Shown here one piece after another: positions 46,201 to 57,700 of a stretch of DNA of 64,000 bases. The notes under the pieces are model-generated. The model saw only the letters and a list, made by a program, of their open reading frames with translations. It did no database searches and was not told the DNA's origin. The stretch is from Symbiodinium natans. Its lineage: Eukaryota > Sar > Dinophyceae > Suessiales > Symbiodiniaceae. Position numbers and translations under genes: made by a program. How positions within the stretch are numbered: the stretch's first letter is position 1; every line of letters starts with the position of its first letter. The DNA is taken from the NCBI GenBank assembly GCA_905221605.1, contig CAJNDS010002155.1, forward strand, positions 560,001 through 624,000, in the 5' to 3' direction.

Positions 46201-49200
46201 CTCCCATTGCGGGCACTGCTGCCGTACCCACCCCACCTAATGCCTCAGCCGCTGCTCTTCGCACGTCCCCATCCTCGTCTCTCAGTGCCATCAGCAAATT
46301 TCCCACTGCAGGCGCTGCTTTTAAGCCCAAGCCGTCCAGTGCCTTGGCTGCTGCTCTTCGCACGTCGACGTCGTCGTCCTTCAGCGCCATCTTCAACTCT
46401 CCCACTGCGGGTGCGGTGGCACCCAACCTGCCCAATGCCTCAGCCGCTGCTCTTCGCACGTGCCCGTCCTCGTCTCTCAGCGCCGTCTGCAAGTCTCCCA
46501 CGGCAGGTGCTGCTGCTGCACCCAACCCGGCCAACGCCTCACCCGCTGCTCTTCGCACGTGCCAATCCTCGTCTCTCAGCGCCATCTGCAACTCTCCCAC
46601 TGCGGGCGCTGCTGCTACTCCCAACCTGCCCAATGCCTCAGCCGCTGCTTTTCTCACGTGCCAGTTCTCGTCTCTCAACGACGTGTGCGCCAAGTCTCCC
46701 ACTGCGGGAGCTGCTGCTGCACCCAATCCACCCAATGCCTGCGCCGCTGTGAGTCGCACATGCCAGTCCGCGTCTGTAAGCGCCATCTGCAGGTCTGCCA
46801 CTGCAGCCGCCGTTGTTGCACCCAACCTGCCCAATGCCTGAGCCACTAGTGCTCTTGGCACATGCCAGGCGTCCATTTCCGTCGTCATTTGCACCTCCGA
46901 GGCTTGCACGCCGAACTTTTTCTCTCGTCTGAGAGCCCTGCCGAGCTCCACAACCAGAAAGTGCGGCTCGTGAGTCTTCAATGCAAGCAGTCTTGTAATC
47001 GAAGAATCGCGCACGGTGTGCAGTGTTGCAACAAGCACTTGCATGGAGATCGATTTCGGGATTGCCGCCATCCTTCTCCGAGCTAGATTCTGCAAGCTGC
47101 ACATCACTGATGGCCGCATCTTCCGCTGCAAACGGATCAGCACCCAAGAAGTTGCGGCGGCAGACAGGATGCCCAGGCATGCTGTCAAGCACGATACAAG
47201 AGTAAGGGCGGTGGCATCTAAGTGCTGTTGCGTAAACCCCTTACCGTCATAACGATCCCAGCTGACATCTGTCAGGCTTGCTACGCCCAACTCAGAAAGC
47301 CGCAACACCGGTCTAGATGCAATGATGTTCGTGACAGCCTCGGCCGTTCTCGCCGCACCTCCAGCTCCACCTTCGCAGCTATATGTTTGTATGGAGATCT
47401 GCGCCGGTGGACCGGGAAACAAGCCAAGAGAAGCCATAGACATCAGCCATGGGGGAATACCTGCAGAAGAATGGAACTCATCTCAGAGCACAGAACAGGT
47501 CTGAAACACGAGCAAAAAACCTCACAAACACGGGCACTAGCAGTCACTAGCAACAGTTCCAGCATCTTGGCAAAGCACCTAAGAACCTGCTCGAAGGCAC
47601 CAGGACGAAGCGCTCGGCCAGCGCCGGCTTGATGAAGTGCATCCGCTGCATGCTGCCCAGCACAACAACAAAACTGTACTCCTCGGCGGCTGTCTCCAGA
47701 GCTGTCACGGTCTCGTTGTGCAGCAAGATGGGCCCATTCTCTGAAGGGCTAAGTGCAGATGCATTCCGAAGGCTCAACTTGCCTCTGATGTACAGCTGCA
47801 TCAGGCCTTCCGTGCTGTTTAAGTCGGAGGCTTGCATTCCGCAGTGGGACAGCGCATTCGCCTGCACCTGCAGACTGTGCGGAGCGTCCAGGGAAACATC
47901 AGCATCCCCATCAAGCAGCTTGATGCTAACGGAAGGAAGCTCAGTCAATTCCGAGCTGCCCAGACAAAGGTTCAACCAGAGGTCACCCATCGAAGTTGAG
48001 AAGTTGAAGTTGTCTGTAATGCTCACGTTGATCACTGCATCCATGTGACCACCGGCGATCACATCCAATCTTGCCTGAGACGGCGCAAGGTATTTTTGTT
48101 TTCACATTGGGTGGTGGCGATGCAACAAGTGCAACAGGCGAGCAAGCAAAACTGGACGGAAAATGACAGAAAAGCCCATACAAACATGCGAGGTGCCAAA
48201 TCGCAAGAAGAACCACACTCAACGAAGAATTACAACATGCACCGGGAGCTTCCACACACACAGCACGGAATCAAACTACTGTGGGAAACTGACGTCGAAA
48301 CAACAAGCCAGCTAGGCGTGTGCGACCCGCAAATCTCAGGACCCGACGAAACTGCCTTGTGCGTGTAATGCACATGAACCATTGCATTCAATGTCAACCG
48401 TGCTGTTTGGTAGCATGAGCAGCCAGAGCTCGCAAGCTTCCATGAGCGTAGCGGATGTTGATACGCGGCCGGGTCTCACGTCAGCTGCCCCGTGCGTCCA
48501 AAGCTTCACCTGTCCTTGTGCGGCAGTGCCTGAGAACCAGGCCGGTTCGCCAGCAAACTGTCGGCCATGGCTACCATAGTTGCAGTCAACGCTCTTCAAG
48601 AATATGGCGCAAGAGCCCGTGCTGATGGACATGTTCAAGCCGGACATGGAGATTCCTCTCTCCGTATGCGCTCCTGTGTTGATGGTCAGGAGATCTGGAA
48701 GGAATCCCAGGACAGTGGCCGCCCCCACCGCGTGCACCAGCAATAGAAGCCTGTTGATGCGTCGGACGGTCCGAGACGAGGAAGGGCGGGACAGCACCCT
48801 CTCCGAGCGATGTGAGTTGTAGATACCCAGAGCAATGTGCCCTGCCAGGAACAGGCCGGTACTGGTCAGATTTCGCTCGTCTGAGATCTCGTACGTCAGC
48901 CAGGAGAAAGCACTGTTGATGAGGGCTGACAGCAGTGCCACTCGGCGAAGCTGGCTGAGGCCGATGTGGGAGGTGACGCATAACACCTGGCTGAGGACCA
49001 CCAGCAGGAACGCGCCCAGCGTCAACGCAACGAGGCGCAACCTGATGTTGCCAAAGGCTGCGCTTTGAATGGCAAGGGCCACAACCAACAGCTTCACGGG
49101 CCACTCCACCAGAAGGAACCAGCAGTGCGTGCTAATTCTAGCTGGCCTCGCTACTCGGGATGTGCGGACTTGTTCCTTTTGTGCGTTGGCTTCACAAACC

Positions 49201-50228
49201 ACTGCTGTCAGGAACCCGATGGGCAGCACGGTGATCAAGACGAGACATGCTGTCCAAGCCATTGCCGAATGTATCCCTGTCCAACATTGAAGATTCTCGT
49301 CCCCAGGCCAAACCATACCGAACGCATCGTCGCGCTTGCAAGCAAAGACTTGCATGTTGGCTTGCGTGCAGCCCACAAGCGTTGAGGACACCAAAAGCGT
49401 AACTTTCAGGTCTGCAGGAGTTTGGCCAGGCGCTTGCACCAACCAAGAGAGCCCAAGTTCCTCGATCTTCCTCCCGATGCGTTGTTCACCTTCGTCAGAT
49501 ATAGATTCCTTCCCTCCATCGTTTTGGACCTCCTGGCTGTAAAGTATGGCAACCATGCATGGCACGGCAATCGGCGCAGTAAGCCTGGCTGCTGCAAACA
49601 GCACGCAGCAGCACAGGAGTGCGTCGGCCAAGAGAAACCCTGCCGCTTGTGCAGCTCCAGGAGGCACCAAGGGCAAGGCGAGCCGTCCCAGCGCAAAGAA
49701 CGCGTTCAGAAGGTCTTTCATGGCAACCGGCAGCAAAAGGGAAGGAACGTTGAAGGCCAGTGCAGACAGCTGGTACCAATCTGCCAGGGCCGCAAGCAGA
49801 TGCCATTTCCACATCGGGTCCTGCTCCGCCTCGACCGTCTCCAACTTGTGAAAGTATTCATCAAACTTGTGTAAGCTGCTCTCCAGACGACATGCCGCTG
49901 CCCAGACCGTCATGATGGCCGAGGCAAGGAAGACCAAATTTCCCGCCAGAAGAGCCTCCGGGCCCATGGGGCCAAGCCAGAAGCAGGTCAGGAAAGGCCA
50001 GGCCAAGATTATGGCACACAAACCACCCAGGACCGCTTTGTACCCCCACCGGGAATTCCCATGAAGTGTAGCCACCAAGGAATAACCCAAGGGAAGTACC
50101 ACCAGGCATCCTGCGGCAAGAGCAGCGCCCACCACGAAGCTTGCGACTGCACATCCCAAGCAAAGGAGCACCAGCAGACACCTGTGCCCGAAACTGTGCA
50201 GACACTTGCAACGTGAGTCCGCTGCCAT
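43265..50228 (-). CDS. Large polytopic membrane protein with 14 HEAT-like units (N-terminal part of the gene)
   Basis: Minus-strand exons 48348-50228 (627 codons), 47601-48074 (158), 44414-47398 (995) and 43884-44345 (154) all join in phase 0. A further exon at about 43690-43763 (VSGSFERILQGTCSDADIFQ) and one below 43656 (VELFGVLLSVVVGLLLPAVW) continue it. Start MAADSRCKC at 50228 is chosen because a hydrophobic helix follows at once. Residues 1-560 have about ten TM helices. Residues 560-785 are an extracytoplasmic segment with several NxS/T sites. Residues 865-890 are another TM helix. Residues 960-1425 are HEAT-like repeats. Residues 1465-1780 hold a TM helix and a charged domain, followed by two to three more helices. 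HEAT arrays bind proteins; PBS-lyase-type HEAT does not imply lyase activity here. The same strand and repeats suggest the gene continues to about 32 kb. Confidence 0.6.
44346..44413 (-). other. 68-bp intron
   Basis: Donor TTCCGGCAC|GTCAAG and acceptor CCTCGCAG|GTGCTC keep phase 0 and join the HEAT exon (ending PRPYFRH) to the next membrane exon (VLTVSCSAWAVLLFG). It is the smallest well-supported intron in the window. Confidence 0.6.
45480..46875 (-). repeat. Tandem 99-102 bp coding repeat (14 HEAT-like units)
   Basis: Fourteen units of about 33 residues on the consensus VGDLQMALRDEDWHVRRAAA then EALGGLGAAAAPA, all in one uninterrupted exon. DNA copies are similar enough that adjacent units align by eye, for example AAGTCTCCCAC and GCCTCAGCCGCTGCT recur every 100 or so bases on the plus strand. 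This pattern favours unequal exchange and concerted evolution. Confidence 0.9.
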
Positions 50229-50703
50229 GGCGTGGGTGGAACGGACCTTGTGGGGATGCTTACAGGGATGCATGTTTGGCCCTGTGCCTCGCTCTTGGCA
50301 TCGCCGTGTGACATGGAAAGGATGTGCAGGAAGGTGATTGACATGCAACAGGGCTAAAACATGGAGCTTGCGGGAAAAGTGCTGAAATACGCCAATAGCA
50401 TAGAACAACAGCGATGATAGAGTACCAGTACTGTCATGTACCACTGCGCTGGTTTGGTCTCCAGACGTACTGCCAAATCAATTCCAAGGCGAGATGATCT
50501 TCAAGCGAAAGGGCGGCGCGGTGCTGCGGGTTAGAGTTTGGACGTCTTCCATTGCATCAGTATTGAGGGGATTATCCGAAGCTCAACATGATTTAAAAAA
50601 TCATCGCTATCCTACTCCAAACTTCGCCCCTGACAGTCATGCCAGTATGAAAAGGTTGTCACGCAAATCAAGGCACATCTCAATCTTTTACACCATGCTG
50701 AGG

Positions 50704-50984
50704 AGTTGGGCACCCCGGAGATGACATTGCTGGAGGCCTGTAGAGAAGCCAATGACTGCCCTTCTGGTGATCCGTGCCGGTGGGACGTGCTCGAGATCAG
50801 GACCTTTTTGCTAAAGCGAGTTGTTGCCCTGCGGCGCGTCTTTGAGGCCATCACCACGGCATGCGCCACCGGCCCTACTTATGGGGTCCTCATTTTCGTA
50901 ACGTGCAAAGCCTCCGGCTTCCTCTTCCAGGACGAGGCCGGGCCACGGCCGCGTGCACTCGTGGCCTTGGACCCGTGGTCCTAA
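50704..50984 (+). CDS. Plus-strand open exon, head-to-head with the HEAT gene
   Basis: After CATGCTGAG the plus strand reads ELGTPEMTLLEACREANDCP, then SGDPCRWDVLEIRTFLLKRV and VALRRVFEAITTACATG, a soluble helical-looking protein with good codon bias. The frame continues through a short patch resembling the end of the introner-like family (TATGGGGTCCTCATTTTCGT at 50881-50900) to a TAA at 50984. The true exon may therefore end near 50873. It is divergent from the HEAT/membrane gene whose start is at about 50228. Family not recognised. Confidence 0.4.
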
Positions 50985-51439
50985 TGTCGCCGCCCTACCG
51001 CCAAGGCCTAGGCGCCTGCTTTCAAATGGCTGCTTGCGCGCGCAGAGGACACATCGACTGCAATGCGTACCTTAAGGCGAAAGCCAGTCTGTGGCACAGC
51101 ACTGAGCTCAGTGTGTCCAGGACAATTAGTCAACATGCGTACCGCGAGCATACCCTGCCTGAGGTATATCAACGCCAAAGCCGCAAAGTGGGAATTGACC
51201 TGATGGCCACGCCAAGCAGCCTCGACGCCGCGTGGGCAGTGAAGGCCTGCAAGGGCGGAAGCTTGAAATCATCCGCCGGAGTACAGTTGCGGAGACACAG
51301 GGAGGGCCGCCCCGATTCTGCTCAAACACCCTTGCGGGCACCTCATCAGAGCTGCAGGCACAAGGGTATTGCCTGGAGCCTCTGCCGCATGTTGTCTATT
51401 GCCTACAGTATCAGGGAGCGGGGAACGACGACGGAGCTA

Positions 51440-51660
51440 CGTAAGTACCTCCTTAAGCCCCCCCTTAAGCCCCCTTTAAGCCCCCCTTGAGCCCCCCTAA
51501 GCCCCTTTTAAAGCCCCCTTTAAGCCCTCCCTTTAAGCCCCCCTTTAAGCCCCCCTTTAAGCCCTCCTTGAAAGTCCCCTTAGACCTTTAAGCCCCTCTT
51601 TTTAAGTTCCCTTAAAGCCCCCCCTAAAGCTCCCTCCTGAAGCCGCAACCAAGCCCCCCC
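51440..51660 (+). repeat. CCCCCTTTAAG repeat tract
   Basis: Irregular tandem array of TTAAGCCCCCC-type units, about 20 copies of 10-13 bases. Non-coding. Confidence 0.85.
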
Positions 51661-51694
51661 TCTGTGGAAGCAATTTAAAAAGCCTAATACTTGC

Positions 51695-52030
51695 CTTTGG
51701 GCAGCAATTTAAGAGGCGTGATACTTGCTGGGCCTTCTGCGGAGGGTTTAGTTTAGGCAGCAGTTCAAGAGGCCTAATACTTGCTGGACCTTTTTTGGAG
51801 GGTTTGGGCAACAGTTTAAAAGGCGCAATCTTGCTAGGCCTTCTGCGGAGGGTTCAGGCAGCAGTTGAAGAGGCCTGATACTTGCTGGGCCGTTTGTGGA
51901 AGGTTCGGGCAGCAGTTTAAAAGGCGTGATACTTGCTGGGCCTTCTGTGGAGGATCCAGGCAACAGTCCAAGAGAGCTTGACACCTGCTGGGCCTTCGGT
52001 GGAGGTTTAGCCAGCAGTTTAAGAAGCCTG
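51695..52030 (+). repeat. 51-bp minisatellite, about 6.5 copies
   Basis: Unit of 51 bases beginning GGCAGCAGTTTAAGAGGCC and ending in a CTGGGCCTTCTG block. Because 51 is a multiple of three, the minus strand gives a false periodic protein (LLNCCxNPPQKAQQVSG, 17 residues). The copies carry indels that move this frame, so I reject it as a gene. Confidence 0.85.
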
Positions 52031-52108
52031 ATGCGAGCATCGTGTTTGCAAATGGGGGAGCTGCGCCCTCTCCAACCCCCCCCGCTTTGTCACGCCCGCC
52101 AGAGCTAC

Positions 52109-53270
52109 AGTTGCAGTTCTGCCTCACTGCAACATTATAAAGACGCGCACGCTGCTGCTTCGGACCAGCCCCCCCGTGCGCTCACCACGACGCTGCCCAA
52201 AGTTACTGGAACAAGGGCAGGGGCGCAGCCAACGAGAGCCGGTTGCACGGGCGCAAATTCGGGGCCAAAAAACGGGGCCGTCTCGCGGCCCCAAAAATGG
52301 GGCCGCGAAATGGGCCCAGAGTTCCTGCAGTACAACTTGGAACTAAATACGGGGGTTGTGAAACCGCGACCCCAAAATTGAGTCCGCCTGGCGGCCCCAA
52401 TTTTGGGGCCGCGAATTCTTCTATTTTTAGGCTCAATCTCGCGCTTTTTACTCGGGGCCCACAGACAAGGGTTCAAAGCGGAAAACTGAGAACCACGACC
52501 TCCGCAGGCAGCTTTCTTGTGGAAGTGAGCGATCTGGTCAACATGAGAGAAACGTGCACAGGGGAGACCCACGCACGCGAAGCCAGAATTGTTGAGATTT
52601 CTCGACCCCAGATTTGGACTCGCGCAAACTGGCAACTTTTGCAAACATGTGTACGCGATATTGCAAGGCCTCTGAGGCCTCACCCTGCGGGGTTCGAGGC
52701 CTTCCGAGGCCTCACTCATGGGGTTTCGAGGCCTTCCGAGGCCTCCTGAGGCCTCACTCATGGGGTTTCGAGGCCTTTCGAGGCCTCGCGAGGCCTCCAC
52801 AAAATCCCAAAACCCCTTTAGCTTGAAAGATTACGAGGCCTCGGGGCTTATAATACTATTAAAGGGGTCCCCGCAAGGCCTCGAGCCCGGACGAACCCTG
52901 GTTGTCTCTCTTCTTTCCCGTGAAAAGAATTTTAAGCCGCTGGCTCCAAGTCCTCTTCATTCTCATTCTATTCAAAACATCACGACGGACCTCGAAGGGG
53001 CCTCGACCGCTTAAGATGATCCTGCAAAAGCTATTCTTGCTGCCGCAAGCTTTAACTTCAGACTTCTCGACGGGCCTCAAGAAGTCCTCGATGATCCTAA
53101 AGATTTCGACATTGCAAGCTGATGTCGGTCCCAGCGGGCAAGCAAACAAAATCACACCCTGTTGAACTGGAGGCCTCGAACCGGCCTCCAAGGCTTGGAA
53201 GCCTTCAGCAAGTCTCAGGTTCGAAGATGATGTTGCGTCAGCCAAGTGAACGCTCCTTTAAACCTTAACA
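52109..53270. repeat. Old diverged copy of the 1.61-kb repeat
   Basis: Homologous to 55905-57150 within the tandem array further right, but with many substitutions and single-base indels (for example around 53075-53225). It has the same two GGGGCC hairpins (52284-52307 and 52391-52412) and about ten AGGCCT sites between 52660 and 52800. It is separated from the main array by about 1.5 kb. Confidence 0.8.
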
Positions 53271-53279
53271 TGCACTTCA

Positions 53280-53543
53280 ATGGAAAAGACGACATTGTCT
53301 AAACTTCTTCCAAAGCTCAGACGCGCACCCAAGAACATTTCATGCTTAGAAGACTTACACTCATCTGGATTTTCAACAGTCCCGCACTGGTCTGATGGCA
53401 CACACTCAGGGTACAAGCTCTGGGAAGTTGGCCAACGAGGCTTTGACGTTTTTTCTGTGGTTGCGCAGAGAGGTCACCTGCTAGACATTGCAGAAATTAG
53501 AACTTGTGGCGTGCTTGGAGACGGTGAGGCTTTTCATGCCTGA
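53280..53543 (+). pseudogene. Open fragment homologous, in inverse orientation, to part of the 1.61-kb repeat
   Basis: The plus strand reads SGYKLWEVGQRGFDVF then RGHLLDIAEIRTCGVLGDG. The minus strand of each tandem unit (about 55670-55775 and 57280-57385) reads FKLWEVDQRGFNVF then RGRLLDITEIRTCGG. Two 2-base indels between them compensate, so the frame is kept on both sides of a short altered stretch. This could be a conserved exon or chance retention. No start, stop or partner exon is shared. Confidence 0.4.
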
Positions 53544-54746
53544 TGAGCAGTGCCGACCCTTTCTGCCAAGCCCATACGAAAAGCACACGCATCAATACTG
53601 ATATTTAAACAGCTAATAAGACAATAAATCCAGGATGGAGATGCAATGTTGGCTGACCATGGGGCTGGCCTTGCCCATTCTGAAAGTTGGCCACCCTGTA
53701 CCTTCCCTTTGCCTGGCACCTCCCATCGGTAACTTCGTCCTTTTTCGATTTGCAGTTTTTCCGTGCTGACCTTCGTTGGGCTTCGCTCGCATTTTGGGAC
53801 TTTTCTGCATGCTTTGCGATTGCACCTGGATTTCGACTTTAAGCACTAAGTGTGGCGCTGGTTTTTTGGCTGATTGCTGCGGGTTTTTGTGGTTGTGTTT
53901 TTGTTGTGTGCTTGCTTTTGGTTTTTGCGCCTGCAACTGAATAACAAGCTTGTCAGTCTTGGATGTTGCAGTTGCGCACGCTGATGAGGGGAAAAAAGAC
54001 GATGGAAGTTGGTGGATTCCCAGGTTTAAGACAAAAAATGTTGTGCTTTTAAAGTGTTTGTTCGCATTTTGCACTTGCGCATCAATGTAACAACCTTCTG
54101 CGGCTCTGCGTGTGCTGAAGAAGATTTTTAACCCGCTTGCCCGCCCGGATAAAAACTACAAGGATCTGCAAACTTGCACATCGACAAAGCGTGGGACGTC
54201 AACTGCACTTGCAGACCTGAAGTTGCATCTCTTAGTGCACTTAAGAACTGCAAAGGCGTGCGAATTTTTGCATTGACAAAGCGTGGAATTTCCATGGCAC
54301 TTGGACCGACACCTATCGAGATGCATCTCTTTGTGCATTTAAGTGATGAGTGCAGTCGCCACAGGCACCCGACATGCCCGTGCACACTACAAAGCAAAGG
54401 ATCCCCCATTGTCACCAGAGGAAAAGAATGATGAGCTTGTCAGTTTGTTGCTGGATGTTGCAGTTACACACGCTAATGACATGCGTGGAATTAAGTGCTT
54501 CTTTTTTGGACGTTTGCTCAAACCATTTTCCGGCTGAACATAAAAGCATCACAGAATATTCCGAACCAGTGTTCACTTTTGCTGGAAGTTGACTTGATCT
54601 TTCTGATTTAAAAGCAACACCATGTGGGCGGACGGGTTGTAAGCGGCCCTGCTAACGCAGTTAACAACGCAATTAGAACACGCTCACAAACGGTTACAAC
54701 ACGGTCATGCAGTCGCGGTCCTGCTCTTTCAAGCAATTAACATACA
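53544..54746. other. Non-coding spacer with degenerate internal duplications
   Basis: AT-richer than its surroundings. Two degenerate copies of a roughly 100-base unit (ACAAAGCGTGG followed by GCATCTCTTTGTGCA-like sequence) lie at 54165-54345. A second related pair lies at about 53940-54000 and 54425-54485 (AGCTTGTCAGT then GGATGTTGCAGTT). No gene supported. Confidence 0.6.
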
Positions 54747-57700
54747 GGGGAGGCCCACGCACGCGAAGCCAGAATTGTTGAGATTTTTCGACCCCAGATT
54801 TGGACTTGCGCAAACTGGCAACTTTTGCAAACATGTGTACGCGATATTGCAAGGCCTCTGAGGCCTCACCCTGCGGGGTTCGAGGCCTTCCGAGGCCTCC
54901 CCAAACCTTACTCATGGGGTTTCGAGGCCTCACTCATGGGGTTTCGAGGCCTTTCGAGGCCTGGCGAGGCCTCCACAAAATCCCAAAACCCCTTTAGCTT
55001 GAAAGATTACGAGGCCTCGGGGACCGGGGCTTATAATACTATTAAAGGGGTCCCCGCAAAGCCTCGAGCCCGGACGAACCCTGGTTGTCTCTCTTCTTTC
55101 CCGTGAAAAGAATTTGAAGCCGCAGCTGGCTCCAAGTCCTCTTCATTCTCACTCTATTCAAAACATCACGACGGACCTCGAAGGGGCCTCGACCGCTTAA
55201 GATGATCCTGCAAAAGCTATTCTTGCTGCCGCAAGCTTTAACTTCAGACTTCTCGACGGGCCTCAAATAAGTCCTCGATGATCCTGAGCTTTCAAAGATT
55301 TCGACGGGCACGCGAAAGTCCTGAGAGAAGTACTCTGCGTGACATTGCAAGCTGATGTCGGTCTCCAGCGGGCAAGCAAACAAAATCACGCCCTGTTCAA
55401 CTGGAGGAGGCCTCGGACCGGCCTCCAAAGGCTTGGAAGCCTTCAGCAAAGTCTGAGGCTCGAAGATGATGTTGCGTGTAAGCCAAGTGAACGCTCCCAA
55501 CCACTTAAACCTCAACGTGCACTTCAATGGAGAAGACGAACTGACGTTCACAAGGCTTTCGCTGGCATCGGCCTTTCCCTATATCTTCTTCTTCGTTGGG
55601 CGCGTGGCAACTTAAGCTCCGGGCAGGCGCAACACGCTTCAATACCTCCACCGTCCAAACCCAAGCCCGCCACAAGTTCTGATTTCTGTAATGTCTAGCA
55701 GGCGACCTCTCTCTGCGCAACCACAGAAAACGTTGAAGCCACGTTGGTCAACTTCCCAGAGCTTGAAGCGTGACTCCTTTCCAAAAACAACAACGACCTG
55801 CAGCTCAGCGCCAGGACGAAGCCCAAGTTACGGGGCTGTCGGGCGACCCCACTTTCAAGCCCGCAAAACACAAGCAATTCTGGCTTCGCCAGCATGGGCC
55901 TCCGCAGTTGCAGTTCTGCCTCACTGCAACATTATAAAGACGCGCACGCTGCTGCTTCGGACCAGCCCCCCCGTGCGCTCACCACGACGCTGCCCAAAGT
56001 TACTGGAACAAGGGCAGGGGCGCAGCCAACGAGAGCCGGTTGCACGGGCGCAAATTCGGGGCCAAAAAACGGGGCCGTCTCGCGGCCCCAAAAATGGGGC
56101 CGCGAAATGGGCCCAGAGTTCCTGCAGTACAACTTGGAACTAAATACGGGGGTTGTGAAACCGCGACCCCAAAATTGAGTCCGCCTGGCGGCCCCAATTT
56201 TGGGGCCGCGAATTCTTCTATTTTTAGGCTCAATCTCGCGCTTTTTACTCGGGGCCCACAGACAAGCGCTCAAAGCGGAAAACTGAGAACCACGACCTCC
56301 GCAGGCAGCTTTCTTGTGGAAGTGAGCGATCTGGTCAACATGAGAGAAACGTGCACAGGGGAGGCCCACGCACGCGAAGCCAGAATTGTTGAGATTTTTC
56401 GACCCCAGATTTGGACTTGCGCAAACTGGCAACTTTTGCAAACATGTGTACGCGATATTGCAAGGCCTCTGAGGCCTCACCCTGCGGGGTTCGAGGCCTT
56501 CCGAGGCCTCCCCAAACCTTACTCATGGGGTTTCGAGGCCTCACTCATGGGGTTTCGAGGCCTTTCGAGGCCTGGCGAGGCCTCCACAAAATCCCAAAAC
56601 CCCTTTAGCTTGAAAGATTACGAGGCCTCGGGGACCGGGGCTTATAATACTATTAAAGGGGTCCCCGCAAAGCCTCGAGCCCGGACGAACCCTGGTTGTC
56701 TCTCTTCTTTCCCGTGAAAAGAATTTGAAGCCGCAGCTGGCTCCAAGTCCTCTTCATTCTCACTCTATTCAAAACATCACGACGGACCTCGAAGGGGCCT
56801 CGACCGCTTAAGATGATCCTGCAAAAGCTATTCTTGCTGCCGCAAGCTTTAACTTCAGACTTCTCGACGGGCCTCAAATAAGTCCTCGATGATCCTGAGC
56901 TTTCAAAGATTTCGACGGGCACGCGAAAGTCCTGAGAGAAGTACTCTGCGTGACATTGCAAGCTGATGTCGGTCTCCAGCGGGCAAGCAAACAAAATCAC
57001 GCCCTGTTCAACTGGAGGAGGCCTCGGACCGGCCTCCAAAGGCTTGGAAGCCTTCAGCAAAGTCTGAGGCTCGAAGATGATGTTGCGTGTAAGCCAAGTG
57101 AACGCTCCCAACCACTTAAACCTCAACGTGCACTTCACTGGAGAAGACGAACTGACGTTCACAAGGCTTTCGCTGGCATCGGCCTTTCCCTATATCTTCT
57201 TCTTCGTTGGGCGCGTGGCAACTTAAGCTCCGGGCAGGCGCAACACGCTTCAATACCTCCACCGTCCAAACCCAAGCCCGCCACAAGTTCTGATTTCTGT
57301 AATGTCTAGCAGGCGACCTCTCTCTGCGCAACCACAGAAAACGTTGAAGCCACGTTGGTCAACTTCCCAGAGCTTGAAGCGTGACTCCTTTCCAAAAACA
57401 ACAACGACCTGCAGCTCAGCGCCAGGACGAAGCCCAAGTTACGGGGCTGTCGGGCGACCCCACTTTCAAGCCCGCAAAACACAAGCAATTCTGGCTTCGC
57501 CAGCATGGGCCTCCGCAGTTGCAGTTCTGCCTCACTGCAACATTATAAAGACGCGCACGCTGCTGCTTCGGACCAGCCCCCCCGTGCGCTCACCACGACG
57601 CTGCCCAAAGTTACTGGAACAAGGGCAGGGGCGCAGCCAACGAGAGCCGGTTGCACGGGCGCAAATTCGGGGCCAAAAAACGGGGCCGTCTCGCGGCCCC

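Noticed and set aside
44414-47398. Phycobilisome lyase enzyme
   Set aside because: The similarity is only the generic HEAT unit shared with PBS-lyase HEAT proteins; the protein is a large membrane protein and no lyase-specific feature is visible.
51695-52030. CRISPR array or repeat protein (51-bp period)
   Set aside because: Units are directly adjacent without unique spacers, diverged, and in a eukaryotic context; the periodic frame is broken by indels.
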